Shown here one piece after another: positions 25,882 through 36,000 of a stretch of DNA of 64,000 nucleotides (position 1 is the stretch's first letter; each line of letters starts with the position of its first letter). The notes below the pieces were generated by a model. That model did not search any database. It was not told the DNA's origin and saw nothing but the letters and a program-made list of their open reading frames with translations. Position numbers and translations under genes: made by a program. Location: contig CAWBQO010000002.1 of NCBI GenBank assembly GCA_963790965.1, forward strand, positions 434,001 to 498,000, given 5' to 3'. Source of the DNA: CAWBQO01 sp963790965 (lineage in GTDB: Bacteria > Bacteroidota > Rhodothermia > Rhodothermales > DASSAV01).

Positions 25882-26490
25882 ATGAAAAAGCAACTACGGC
25901 GCGCCCTGATCGCGCTCCCTGCAATGGCCCTTTTCTTTTTCGCCGGCTGCGCGCAGAACAATGCCGATGTCGACGTGACGCCCGTTGACTCGCTCGCAGT
26001 TGAAAGCGACGTGGCGCAGGAAGCCACCGCCGATCTTCAGCCAACCGAAGGCAACACCGCGACTGGAACGGTTCGCTTCACAGCAGTGGACGGCGGCGTC
26101 CGCGTTGTGGCCAACATCTCCGACCTTTCGGACGGCGAACACGGCTTCCATATCCACGAGACCGGCGACTGCTCCAACAACGCCGATGCGGCCGGCGGGC
26201 ACTTCAACCCGACGAATGCACCGCACGCCGGTCCCGACAACATGGCGGACGCGCGCCACATGGGAGACCTCGGCAACCTGCCGGCCGACGGGACTTACGA
26301 CCGCGTTGATAACGTGCTCGACTTCAACCAGATCATCGGAAAGGCCGTTGTCGTGCATTCCGGTCCGGACGACTTCACGACGCAGCCCTCCGGCGACTCC
26401 GGCTCGCGCATCGCGTGTGGCGTGATTACGATGGCCGGCGGCGGCATGGATGCCGAAATGGACTCGACCATGGCCACCCCGACGATGTAA
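25882..26490 (+). CDS. sodC: Lipoprotein Cu/Zn superoxide dismutase
   Basis: Converts superoxide to oxygen and hydrogen peroxide outside the cytoplasm. The 202-residue protein begins with a lipoprotein signal (lipobox FAGC at about residue 18). All metal ligands are visible: HGFHIHETGDC, GGHFNP, APHAGP, RHMGDLGN (His and Asp for zinc) and VVVHSGPDD. The disulphide Cys pair is present (GDCS and IACGVI). Start ATG 25882 is used because it opens the signal peptide. A terminator follows, so it is probably monocistronic. Confidence 0.93.
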   Translation: MKKQLRRALIALPAMALFFFAGCAQNNADVDVTPVDSLAVESDVAQEATADLQPTEGNTATGTVRFTAVDGGVRVVANISDLSDGEHGFHIHETGDCSNNADAAGGHFNPTNAPHAGPDNMADARHMGDLGNLPADGTYDRVDNVLDFNQIIGKAVVVHSGPDDFTTQPSGDSGSRIACGVITMAGGGMDAEMDSTMATPTM

Positions 26491-26518
26491 ACGTGGTTTG
26501 TTCTTGTTCTTGGCATGG

Positions 26519-26558
26519 AGCGGCCGGGCTGCCTCTTGGAGGTGCCCGGCCGCTTTCT
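26519..26558 (+). terminator. Rho-independent terminator after sodC
   Basis: Perfect 11-bp stem AGCGGCCGGGC (26519-26529) with GCCCGGCCGCT (26544-26554), then TTTC. It may serve both sodC and the convergent tonB. Confidence 0.82.
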
Positions 26559-26570
26559 GTTGGTCCCGCG

Positions 26571-27314
26571 CTACTGGAGCCTGAAGTGGAACGTCACGAT
26601 GCCCGTTTGCGTCTCCTGCGGCGCGTTGGCCGGTAGCGGGTTGAAGCGCCAGCGGGCGAGTGCGTCCATGGCCGCCTGGTCGAGCGCGGGAGATCCCTTG
26701 AGCACCGGCACGCGCTGAACGACGCGGCCCAGCGGATCGACCGTAATGCGGATACGAACGGTAGCGTTTACCTTCTCAGCGTAGTAGGGCAGCGGCGAGG
26801 ACAACGCGCTGCGGTTCAGCCCCTCGATCTGGAAGGGTGCGCTCTTCTTCTCGTCGGCCCCGCTCCCGCTCTCGCCGGTGGATGTGCCGGAGCCTGTGGC
26901 GCTTCCACCGCCCGCCGATGGTGCCGGAGAAGGCGGCTCGGGGCGGATGGTTTCGGAGGGCGTGTTCTCGCTCTTCGGCGAAACCTTCGGAGCGTCGGAG
27001 GTCTTGACGCGCTCAGGATCCTTGATATTTTGCTTGGGCAACTCCACCGGCTTGGCCTTTTTCGGCGTGCCGGCGGGCCGTTCAGCCGGGGGCTTCTCGA
27101 CCGGCTTTTCCACGGGCTTGTCCGGCCGGTCCACTACGGCCTTCGCCACCGGCCGGCCGGCGGCCACAGGACCAAACTCCACCTCGATGTAGCCGAGCGT
27201 CTGCGTAGGACCGGCGGCCGTAGAAAGGAGTGCCAGCGCGATCAGCAGTAGCGCATGGGCGAGCACACTGACGCCTGCTCCAACGAGATCGTTCTTTTTC
27301 AGATTGGCTGCCAT
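26571..27314 (-). CDS. TonB-family energy transducer
   Basis: A 247-residue inner-membrane protein that would couple proton motive force (through ExbB/ExbD) to outer-membrane receptors. An N-terminal membrane anchor (about residues 11-32) is followed by a Pro/Lys/Glu-rich periplasmic spacer (PDKPVEKPVEKPPAERP) and a Gly/Ser stretch. The C-terminal TonB domain carries VRIRITVDPLGRVVQRVPVL and ALARWRFNPLP. No exbB or exbD is in the window. A second TonB protein of different design is at 47138-47854. Confidence 0.87.
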   Translation of the reverse strand: MAANLKKNDLVGAGVSVLAHALLLIALALLSTAAGPTQTLGYIEVEFGPVAAGRPVAKAVVDRPDKPVEKPVEKPPAERPAGTPKKAKPVELPKQNIKDPERVKTSDAPKVSPKSENTPSETIRPEPPSPAPSAGGGSATGSGTSTGESGSGADEKKSAPFQIEGLNRSALSSPLPYYAEKVNATVRIRITVDPLGRVVQRVPVLKGSPALDQAAMDALARWRFNPLPANAPQETQTGIVTFHFRLQ

Positions 27315-27355
27315 ACTGCTAACTGTTTTTCGGAGTCGCTTCAGAACCGGTTCAC

Positions 27356-28396
27356 CTACACGCCGGATCGCTCTTTGCCCCTCACCCGGTCCAGGTGGTG
27401 CGGCCGAACGATGCCCTGCTCTGTAATGAAAGCCGTTATGAACCGGGCAGGCGTCACATCGAAGGCGGGATTATAGACAGCAACGCCGTCCGGAGCCGTC
27501 TGGCGTCCGAAGGAATGAGTGATTTCGGTCGGAGCGCGCTCCTCGATGACGATGTCCCTTCCCGATGGTGTGTCGAAGTCGATGGTTGAAACGGGAGCGG
27601 AGATGTAGAACGGGATCTGGTGCGCAAACGCGAGCACCGCGAGGCCGTATGTTCCGATCTTGTTGGCCGTGTCACCGTTGGCTGCGATGCGATCCGCGCC
27701 GACGAACACGGCGTCCACGAGGCCCCGGCTCATGACGTGCCCGGCCATGGAGTCGGTGATGAGCGTCGCGGGAACGCCGCTGCGCATTAGCTCCCATGCC
27801 GTGATTCGGCTTCCCTGCAGCAGCGGCCGCGTCTCGCCGACGTAGGCGGAGATCTTCATGCCCCGTTCGGCGGAGATCAGAAGCGGGGCGAGGGCCGTGC
27901 CGTACCCGGAAGTGGCAACGCCGCCCGTGTGGCAGTGCGTCAGGACGGTCATGCCGTCCTTCAAGAACGAAAGGCCGTTTTCGCCGATCTTCCTTCCGGA
28001 AGCGCGGTCCTCCTCTTCGATGGAGCGGGCCTCCTGCAGCAGCCTCTCGCGGAGCGCCGGACCGTCCACACTCCGACACGAATCGACGACCCTCCTCATC
28101 CGGCTTAACGCCCACGGAAGGTTGACGGCGGTCGGACGGGTGGCTCCGAGCAGTTCTATGGCATCCAGAGCAAGCGCCGTTGCCTCACCGCCCGAATGAC
28201 CGCGCAACGCAAGAACGACGCCGTACGCCGCGGCGATGCCGATGGCCGGTGCCCCGCGTACACGAAGACTTCGGATCGCCTCGGCCATCTCCTCCGGGGT
28301 ACGGATGGTGAGCCATACTTCTTCTGTTGGAAGGCGCGTCTGGTCCAGCAGCGCCACCGTGCCGTCCTTTTCCTTCCACTCGAGCGGTACAATCAT
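27356..28396 (-). CDS. mtnA: S-methyl-5-thioribose-1-phosphate isomerase
   Basis: Isomerises methylthioribose-1-phosphate to methylthioribulose-1-phosphate in methionine salvage. At 346 residues it matches MtnA. Recognisable blocks are SLRVRGAPAIGIAAAYG, TVLTHCHTGGVATSGYGTA with the catalytic Cys region, and FVGADRIAANGDTANKIGTY with the catalytic Asp. Start ATG 28396 is chosen because an in-frame ORF extends 62 codons upstream through unrelated sequence. eIF2B-like homologues exist, but these motifs favour MtnA. No other salvage gene is adjacent. Confidence 0.92.
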   Translation of the reverse strand: MIVPLEWKEKDGTVALLDQTRLPTEEVWLTIRTPEEMAEAIRSLRVRGAPAIGIAAAYGVVLALRGHSGGEATALALDAIELLGATRPTAVNLPWALSRMRRVVDSCRSVDGPALRERLLQEARSIEEEDRASGRKIGENGLSFLKDGMTVLTHCHTGGVATSGYGTALAPLLISAERGMKISAYVGETRPLLQGSRITAWELMRSGVPATLITDSMAGHVMSRGLVDAVFVGADRIAANGDTANKIGTYGLAVLAFAHQIPFYISAPVSTIDFDTPSGRDIVIEERAPTEITHSFGRQTAPDGVAVYNPAFDVTPARFITAFITEQGIVRPHHLDRVRGKERSGV

Positions 28397-28511
28397 GATC
28401 TCAGAACAAGGAGAATGTCCACGTATCAGGGCAGGCCGGCACCGGCGCTTTCTTAAGCGGCCGCTCGTCACACGATAGCAGCCGGTGCCGCGGGATTGAC
28501 TGCAAGAGCCG

Positions 28512-29651
28512 CTATCGGCCGCGGCTGCCCAGGAATCCGTCTCCAAGGCGATATTGAACGGAAATGCGATGCGAGTAGCCAAGCTCGGACACGAGGCCGG
28601 AGAAGTCGCCGAAGCTGTAGTCGGCGGAGATCCGGTTCAGGTTCAATCCCGCCCCGACGGTGGGCGTGAAGTCGAAGCCGTAATCCGACGAGCTTGAAAT
28701 CTGACTCATTCCCGCCCGGAGGGCTAGGACGCCCTTGTAGCTGAACTCGCCGCCGAGCCGCGGGTGAAGCGAGACGTCGCCGACGTTGTAGGCGTAAGAA
28801 CGCTGCCCGTCGAAGGCAAGGTCAACGTCGAAGCCGAGGGTGACGGCGTTCGCGCCCCAAGGAAGGATGATGCCGGAGCCGAGACGCGCGACGGGGAGCA
28901 CCAGCGCAGCGCCGCCCTCGGGCAGCGCTTGTCCGAACGTTTCGTCGTAGGTGAAGCGCTCCCCTGTCTCCGGATTGGACCCTTCGATGCTGAACGCATC
29001 CGTGTTGATGCTCCAGGACTGCAGCATGGTCGAGGCGTCCTGAAGCTGGAGGCCGAGAACGAAGCGGCGGGTGCGGTACTGCGCGCCGACATCAAAGCTG
29101 TAGCCCCACGCTTCCGCGAAGTCGCCGATGCCGCGGCGGATGACCTTTCCGGTGACGCCGAGCGAAAGCTTCTCGTTAACGGCGCGGGCATAGCTGAGGA
29201 AGAAGGCGTAGTCCGCTGCCGAGAAGCGCGTAATGTAATTCTCTGCATTGGGTAGCGGCTGATTGCGCTCGCGATCCCAGGCGTTGAGCGTGTTCGGAAT
29301 GTCGTCCACGCCAATGCGAAAGAGGGAGATGCCAACGGTCGAGCGCTCGTTGAGCGGAAAGGCGGCGCTGCCGTAATCAAACGCCACAACGCCGCTGAAG
29401 CGCTCGGCGTGCATATAAGCCACTTCCGGCGTGGCGAGGCCACTCAGGCCCGCGACGTTCCAGTAGCCCGCCGTCACGTCCTGCACGATGCCGACATAAG
29501 CGCCGCCCATTCCCAGCGCGCGCGCGCCGACGCCTCCAGCGAGAAAGTCCGCGCCATATTTTGCGATTTCTTGCGCGGCAGCCGGGCGACTACCGGCGCA
29601 GGCGAGCAGAATCGTCAGAAGGGCGGCGAGGTGGCTGAGCGTACGTCTCAC
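28512..29651 (-). CDS. PorV/PorQ-family outer-membrane protein
   Basis: A 379-residue predicted barrel in the FadL-related PorV/PorQ family, which in Bacteroidota supports type IX secretion or related outer-membrane traffic. Start GTG 29651 has AAGGA seven bases upstream and opens a signal peptide (cleavage near PAAAQEIA). The diagnostic N-terminal block FLAGGVGARALGMGGAYVGI, followed by GYWNVAGLSGL, is clear, and the remainder is regular beta-strand sequence. A longer frame begins at 29714. Whether it is the true T9SS PorV or a paralogue cannot be told, since no other T9SS machinery gene is in view. Confidence 0.82.
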   Translation of the reverse strand: MRRTLSHLAALLTILLACAGSRPAAAQEIAKYGADFLAGGVGARALGMGGAYVGIVQDVTAGYWNVAGLSGLATPEVAYMHAERFSGVVAFDYGSAAFPLNERSTVGISLFRIGVDDIPNTLNAWDRERNQPLPNAENYITRFSAADYAFFLSYARAVNEKLSLGVTGKVIRRGIGDFAEAWGYSFDVGAQYRTRRFVLGLQLQDASTMLQSWSINTDAFSIEGSNPETGERFTYDETFGQALPEGGAALVLPVARLGSGIILPWGANAVTLGFDVDLAFDGQRSYAYNVGDVSLHPRLGGEFSYKGVLALRAGMSQISSSSDYGFDFTPTVGAGLNLNRISADYSFGDFSGLVSELGYSHRISVQYRLGDGFLGSRGR

Positions 29652-29789
29652 GGGCAGGTCCTTCGGCTGGCAAAAGGATTGATCGGCAGGTGGAAATCTG
29701 CTCTTCAAAAACAAAGGGGATGGTAGCAGCTGGCCGGGGACTCTCAGGGCGGAAGGGTGAGGCGCGGAGCGTTTGCAACGACCTGTATA

Positions 29790-30854
29790 TTATAGCGTTC
29801 CCCGGCGTTCGGCCGCGGCGAGACCCTGCGCGATGGCCGCAAGCTGAAGCCGGACGGCATGTTGAACGGGCACAGGCTGCAGTCCAACCTTCTGGAAGAA
29901 GGCAACCGCCGCCTCGCCCCGCTCCAGTCTTTCCTTCAGCCGTGGGAGACCGGCGCGGAAGGCAAGATAATTGGACGGTACGCCCCCCGTTCCGGAGGAC
30001 GGCAACTGGAATAGCGGCATCTCGGTGACGAGGCAAAGCGGATCGCCGCCAAGCGCGCGCACCCATTCCATCGAACTCAGGTGAAACCCGGCGGCGGTGG
30101 CCTCATCTCCTTCAGCGAGAAAGTGGCGCTGCATGGCGTCTCCCTCGGGAGTCGTCGTGAACCCTTTCTCGATGTAGAAGAAGCCCTTATCACCCTTCCT
30201 GTTGTGGTCGTGAAGCGGCAATCCCTCTTCCCGCGCCGCCGAGGCAAAGCCGTCGCGAAGAGACTGGGTGCGCCCCGCCCAGTGCCGCTCGATGAGGAGC
30301 ATGGCACCTTCCGAAAACGCCATCCCGTGCAGGTTGACGTATAGACTGAAAGGCGCAAATCCGCCGAGGAATGAAGAAACCGCTTCATTCTCCGCCCGCA
30401 TGGACGGATAGCCGAACTCGATGTCGCGGCCGGGCTTCTCACGCCTCACAAGCCGGATGTACGCGGACGGGTCCGGCCAAGCCTCGATCCAAGCGCGGTT
30501 GGCCGCCTCGCCGTCGGGATTGATGTGCGGCAGGATGACGAAACGGAATCGTTCGAGAAGCGCGTCGAACGCGCCGCCGCCCAGCACCGGTATGAGCCTG
30601 CGCAGCGTTTCCGGCCCCACCGGCTCGTCGGCGTGGGCACCGGCGAGCAGCCCGATGGTGATCGCGCCCGTTCCGGCCACAAAGCCGTCGATAGGTCGTC
30701 CCGCTTCACTGCTGCCAATGGCGTAGCGCGTCACCCGCCCTTCGGACGCGTCGCACGCGGCCCGCAGCCCCTCGGCAGCCTCCTCCAGCTCCGAGAAGCC
30801 GTTCGGCAGGTCGCCGAGGGCGGCGTTGAGGGCCGCGTATAGATCCTGCTCCAT
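29790..30854 (-). CDS. M14-family zinc carboxypeptidase-like protein
   Basis: A 354-residue protein with the M14 layout. The zinc-ligand pair is in LLAGAHADEPVG (HxxE), substrate-anchoring residues in FVILPHINPDGEAANR, the third zinc His in LYVNLHG, and the catalytic Glu in LVTEMPLF. No signal peptide is seen, so a cytoplasmic role such as succinylglutamate- or peptide-type amide hydrolysis is possible. It lies in a minus-strand run with the lipoprotein and glgC genes but is separated by 24 bases, so co-transcription is plausible. Confidence 0.8.
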   Translation of the reverse strand: MEQDLYAALNAALGDLPNGFSELEEAAEGLRAACDASEGRVTRYAIGSSEAGRPIDGFVAGTGAITIGLLAGAHADEPVGPETLRRLIPVLGGGAFDALLERFRFVILPHINPDGEAANRAWIEAWPDPSAYIRLVRREKPGRDIEFGYPSMRAENEAVSSFLGGFAPFSLYVNLHGMAFSEGAMLLIERHWAGRTQSLRDGFASAAREEGLPLHDHNRKGDKGFFYIEKGFTTTPEGDAMQRHFLAEGDEATAAGFHLSSMEWVRALGGDPLCLVTEMPLFQLPSSGTGGVPSNYLAFRAGLPRLKERLERGEAAVAFFQKVGLQPVPVQHAVRLQLAAIAQGLAAAERRGTL

Positions 30855-30878
30855 CCGTTCAGATCATGGGTCGGCCGT

Positions 30879-31499
30879 TCAGATCACCGGCCGAGAGGTC
30901 GCCGCCGGGGCCGCCAGACTGTCCGGCGCGAACGGCTCCTGTCGCTCTTCCTCTTCCCGCGCGCGCTGCCTTTCCGTAGCCGCCGTCAGCCGGGAGGCGG
31001 TAAGCAACCGCTCGTAGAAAGGTGGAACGGTCGTGTAGCGCACGTCCGGCAACGAGGCCGTCGAGACGACGGACGATGTGTCCGCTTCCTGGCTTTCGCT
31101 AAAGAAGAGCTGCTTGTAAGACTCCCGTATGAGGGCCTCTTCGGTGATAATAGTGCCGAGATTGCGGCTGATGGTGCGGTAAGTCGGCGGGTCGTCGAGC
31201 ATCCGCGCGGCTATTTCGCGGTGCTGCACGAGATACGTTTCGTGGAGCAACGTGAGGGCCTGCAACCGCTGGGCAAACTGCGCCGCTGCAGGATCGGTCG
31301 CCGCTCGCGGCTCGATGGTTTTAAGGTCTTGCTGCGACACCAGCAGTTCTTCTGCAAAGGCGTCGTTCGCCACAAGCATCGCCGCTATTTTCTTGTCCGC
31401 CGCGTCGTAGGAACCGTATAAACGACAGCCGGAAAATAGCAGCAGCAAGAGGAGTGGAGGGAGCGCTTTCGCGCCCATTCGGTTCGCAAAACGGGTCAT
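30879..31499 (-). CDS. Hypothetical lipoprotein
   Basis: A 206-residue protein of no recognised family. It has a lipoprotein signal (PLLLLLLFSGCRLYG, lipobox FSGC near residue 25), a helical middle (ALTLLHETYLVQHREIAARM) and a charged, low-complexity C-terminus rich in Glu/Arg (QRAREEEERQE). Start ATG 31499 lies 2 bases past the glgC stop, so it is surely in the glgC transcript. A role with glycogen is possible only by location. Confidence 0.65.
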   Translation of the reverse strand: MTRFANRMGAKALPPLLLLLLFSGCRLYGSYDAADKKIAAMLVANDAFAEELLVSQQDLKTIEPRAATDPAAAQFAQRLQALTLLHETYLVQHREIAARMLDDPPTYRTISRNLGTIITEEALIRESYKQLFFSESQEADTSSVVSTASLPDVRYTTVPPFYERLLTASRLTAATERQRAREEEERQEPFAPDSLAAPAATSRPVI

Positions 31500-31500
31500 A

Positions 31501-32769
31501 TTAAATGATGGTGTTGTCTTCGATGGCGACGCCCTTGGGAATAACGACAATGCCGTCGCGGATGTAGAAGTTTTCGCGCTCGGCCTCCTGGATGTTGTCG
31601 CGGTTGCTGATGATGCAGCGTTTGCCGATGCTTACGTTGCGGTCAATAATGGCGCGCTCAACGTAGGACTCTTCATGGATACCCGGTAGCAGCGGACCTT
31701 GTACCGGGTCGCGGAGCGCCGGATCGTGCCACGGGTAATAGTCCGAACCCATGATGACGCAGTTTTTGAGCGTCGTGTTGTAGCCGATGAACGAGCGAAT
31801 GCCGATGACGGAACTCGATATCTGCGAGTTGATGATGATCGAACCTTCGCCAACCAGCGAGTCGGTGATATACGAGCTTTCGATCTTCGCCGGAGGGAGC
31901 ATCCGCGCGTTGGTGTAGATCGGCATCGTCTGGCTGTACATATCAAACTCCGGACCCTTGCGCGCCAGCTCGAGGTGCGCGTCGAAGAAGGAGCGGATGG
32001 TACCGATGTCGCTCCAATACCCTTCAAACGGGTAGCTGACGACCTTGTGGGACTTGATGGCGTCCGGAATGATCTGCTTGCCAAAGTCGTGGTCGTTCGG
32101 GTCGCGGTCCAGAAGGTCGTTCAGAATGCGGCAGTTGAAGATGTAAATGCCCATCGAGGCCAGGTAGATACGGCCGGCCTCGCGCATCTTGTCGGACACC
32201 GGGCTGTCCTTCCCCGCCAGATCGTTCTGCGGCGGCTTCTCATGGAACTCCGTAATGACCTGGTTATCGTCCGTCTTGAGAATGCCAAAAGCCGACGCAT
32301 CTTCGGCAGTGACAGGCACCGTCGCGAGGGTGATGTCCGCGCCGGAGGCTTCATGGTACTCGAAGAGCTTTTGGTAATCCATCAGGTAGAGCTGGTCGCC
32401 TGAAAGGATGAGCACGTGCGAGTGGCGATAGACGTTCAGGTGGGGAAGGCTCTGGCGAACGGCGTCGGCGGTGCCCTGAAACCACTCCTTGGACGAGGGT
32501 GTCTGCTCGGCCGCAAGGATCGAGACGAACCCTCGGCGAAAGCGGTCGAACTGGTAGGTCCGGGCGATGTGGCGGTTGAGGCTTGCCGAGTTGTACTGCG
32601 TAAGGACAAAGATCCGGTTCAGTCCCGCGTTGATGCAGTTGGAGATAGGAATGTCGATGAGCCGGTACTTACCGGCAACGGGGACGGCGGGCTTGGAGCG
32701 ATGGAGTGTGAGCGGGTGCAGGCGCGTACCTGCTCCGCCACCAAGGATGACGGCAAGAAGATCGTTCAT
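31501..32769 (-). CDS. glgC: Glucose-1-phosphate adenylyltransferase
   Basis: Makes ADP-glucose for glycogen synthesis. The 422-residue length is standard. The N-terminal nucleotidyl domain shows VILGGGAGTRLHPLT, SKPAVPVAGKYRLIDIPISN and WFQGTADAVRQ. The left-handed beta-helix lies in the C-terminal third. The first gene of a minus-strand run, it is divergent from the DUF4175 gene across 236 bases. The GT5 gene at 37229 and the CBM48 gene at 54739 are other glycogen-related genes in the window. Confidence 0.95.
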   Translation of the reverse strand: MNDLLAVILGGGAGTRLHPLTLHRSKPAVPVAGKYRLIDIPISNCINAGLNRIFVLTQYNSASLNRHIARTYQFDRFRRGFVSILAAEQTPSSKEWFQGTADAVRQSLPHLNVYRHSHVLILSGDQLYLMDYQKLFEYHEASGADITLATVPVTAEDASAFGILKTDDNQVITEFHEKPPQNDLAGKDSPVSDKMREAGRIYLASMGIYIFNCRILNDLLDRDPNDHDFGKQIIPDAIKSHKVVSYPFEGYWSDIGTIRSFFDAHLELARKGPEFDMYSQTMPIYTNARMLPPAKIESSYITDSLVGEGSIIINSQISSSVIGIRSFIGYNTTLKNCVIMGSDYYPWHDPALRDPVQGPLLPGIHEESYVERAIIDRNVSIGKRCIISNRDNIQEAERENFYIRDGIVVIPKGVAIEDNTII

Positions 32770-33005
32770 AGTAGGGTCCTATGCAGTACGTCGGGTGAAG
32801 GTGCTCGGCCGGCCCGGGGCCGAACGCGCACGTCGGGTGCTTCGGGAGCACATGGTAATGTACGCACGAGAGCACGCAGTCTGAAGATCCGAAAAAGTAG
32901 ACAGCAATTCCAGCGCGGACGAGCCTGTTACCACCTTCGTTGAAGAAACACCGCGCGGCCGCTCCGTGTAACCTCCGCAGTTTACTTTCCTTGACTTGGT
33001 AAGGA

Positions 33006-36000
33006 ATGAGCGAAGGAGCACGGCAAATCGTTGAAGGGCTGCGTGGCCGGCTGCGCCGCGTGGCGCGGCGGCGGTATGCAGCGGAGGCGGCGGCTGGTGC
33101 CGTCCTCGTGGGGGGCGTGCTGGTCTCCTTCTGGCTCGTTTTTGCACTTGCCGAGGCGATGTTCCGCTTTCCCTCTGCGGTGCGGCTCGTTCTCATCGGC
33201 ATCGCTGCGGCAACGGCCGCCGTTTTTGGCATCGCGTACGTGCTCCTCCCGCTGATGCGCCTGAGCGGCCTTGTTCGAGGCATGACGCAGGAAGAGACCG
33301 CCCTGCTCGTCGGGGGGCGCTATCCGGAGGTGTCGGATCGCCTCGTGAACTTGCTTCAGCTTGCAGACGGGCGCAGCAGTCCGGCACCGGAAAGCCTCGT
33401 GGACCGCGCCGTCACGTCGCTGGCGGCCTCCTTCTCGGCGGTGCCGTTCGAAGGGGTGGCGACTTTCGGCCGCGCTCGCGCGCTGGGGCGCTGGGCAGCC
33501 GTGCCTGTAGCGGGCGTGCTGCTCTTTACGCTGCTTGCTCCCGCCACGTTTTTCGGCGCAACGAAACGGCTGCTCTCCCCTTCCGTGGCCTTTGCACGTC
33601 CGGCACCGTTCTCCTTCGACGTGACGCCGGGCGACGCCGATCTCGTCCGGGGCGAGGACTTACCCGTCGCGGTGCGCGTCGATGGTTCACCTCCGGAGGC
33701 CGTATCGCTCGTCTTCTCCCGGCTCGCGGAGCAAACGCCTGAGCGCGTCCGGCTGCCCCTCGACAGCAGCGGGTCGTACCGGCACACCCTACAGGCCTTG
33801 CGCGAACCGATCCGGTACCGCATCGAAGCAGACGGCGTGCGCTCCGAGTGGTTCAACGTCTCGATCGAGGAGCGGCCGACCGTCAGGCGGCTGCAGCTCG
33901 CCTTGTAGTTCCCCCGCTACGCCGCCCTGCCGCCGCGCACGCTCGAAGAGAACGTAGGAGACGTGCGGGCGCTCGCGGGCACCCGCGTGGAGGTTTCCGT
34001 TCAGACGGGCGGCGACGTATCGGAAGCCGCTCTCCTCTTCGACAGCGGAGAGAGGGTTCCTCTGGAAGTGGATGGTAGCGTCGCAACCGGCGCGTTCACA
34101 GTAGCGCAGGAGGGTCGCTACACGGTCATGTTGAGGCGCGCGAACGGCACGGCGAATGCAGATCCGATCCGGTACAGCATCGACGCGGTGCCGGACGTTG
34201 CCCCGACCATTGCGCTGCTCGCACCCGCCGAAGACGAGGATCTCGCGGAGACGCTTCGGGAAGATTTGCGCGTGCGCATCGAGGACGACTTCGGCTTCTC
34301 CGGCCTTCGCCTGTTCTACCGGCTGGCCGAGAGCCGATTTGGGAATCCGCAGGAGACGTGGACGAGCGTTGCACTTCCTGATCCGCGCGCCGGCGAGCGG
34401 CTGCAAACCGTCGACTGGCGGTGGATGATTGCCGAGACCACGCCCCTCGATCCCGTACCGGGGGACGTGATCGCGTTCTTCCTGGAGGTGCGCGACAACG
34501 ACGCCGTTGGCGGCTATAAGCGCGCCACGACGTCGGAGCGGCGCCTGCGCCTTCCCTCACCGGCCGAGCAGTACGCCAGGCTGGAAGAGCAGCAGAACGA
34601 GGCCGAAACGGGCATCGAGAGTCTTTTGCGACAGAGCGACGCCGTCAGGGACGAGTTCAAGGAGCTTCGGGATGACCTCCGGGCCAAGCAGAAGTCGGAC
34701 TGGGAGGACCAGCGGCAGGCGGAATCCATCCTCCAGAAGCAGCAGCAGGTGGAAGAGCAAGTGGAGGCGCTCAGCGACCAGGTGGAGCGCATGGCCGATG
34801 CTATGCAGGAGAACAGCCTCGTTTCCGAAGAGACGCTGCAGCAGTACCGCGAGCTTCAGAAGGTGGTTGAAGAGATTGCGTCGCCGGAACTCAGGGAAGC
34901 GCTCGAGGCGCTGCAGAAGGCGATGCAGGAGATGAATCTGAAGGAAATGCAGCAATCGGCCGAGCGCTTCGAGTTCAACGAGGAGCAGTATCGCGAGCGG
35001 CTGGAGCGCACGCTCGATCTCTTTAAGAAGATGCGGGTGCAAGGGATGCTGGAAGAGGCGGCCCGCCGGGCGCAGGACCTGGCGGAGCGGCAAGAGCGGC
35101 TTTCCGAAAAGACACGCGACCTCGAAGAAAAAGCCCGTTCAGAAGAAGACCCGGGCGACAGGAGCGAAGCGGCGAACACGATTGCGCAGGAGCAGGAGCG
35201 CTCCGCCGCAGAAATGAAGGCCCTCGAAGAGCAGCTCGAGAAAGTCCGCGAGAAGATGGACGAGCTTCTCCGCGCGCCCGGCGAGGAGATGCAGCGGTTG
35301 CAGGAGGCGCTGCAGCAGCAGGCGCTGCCACAAAAGATGCAGCAGAACGGAGAGCAGGTTCGCGAGAACAAACTTGGCGAGGCGCAGCAAGGGCAGCGTG
35401 AAATGAAGCAGCAACTCGAGGCGCTTCAGGCGCAGCTTGGCGAAATGGCGGAGGGCATGGAGGGCCGCCAGAACAGCATGGACCGCGCGGGGCTGCGGCG
35501 CGCGCTGGCCGACGTGCTGACACTCTCCTTCGACCAGGAGAGCCTGCGGAACGAAGTGGGCAGGAAGGCTTCCGACGCGCCCCGCATGAGGGACCTCACG
35601 CGGCGGCAGGCCGAACTCGCATTCGGCATTACGACCGTAGCCGACTCCCTGCAGAAGCTCGCGCGCAAGATTCCGCAGATGAGCCGCGAGGTGCAGCGCC
35701 ATACGGGCGAGACGCTCCGTTCGATGCAGGAAGCCACCGAGGCCATGACCGAGCGCAATGCCGGCGGGGCTGCGGGCGCGCAGCAGTCCTCCATGATGCA
35801 CCTGAACGAACTGGCGCTTCTTCTATCCGACCTCATGGATCAGCTCTCGAACAGCCAGGGTGGCGGCGGGAGCGGCATGAGCATGCAGCAGATGCTCGAG
35901 AAGATGCAGAACATGGCGGGGCAGCAGCAGCAGCTCAACGAGGGCATTCAGCAGATGCTGAACGATATGCACGGCAACCGCCTTTCCTCCGACGCGCAGG

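Noticed and set aside
9519..33908. Reassignment of TAG to an amino acid
   Set aside because: Several in-frame TAG codons occur (tnpC, DUF4175), but purB, the TolC-like gene and others end normally in TAG at the expected C-terminus; decay or error explains the rest.
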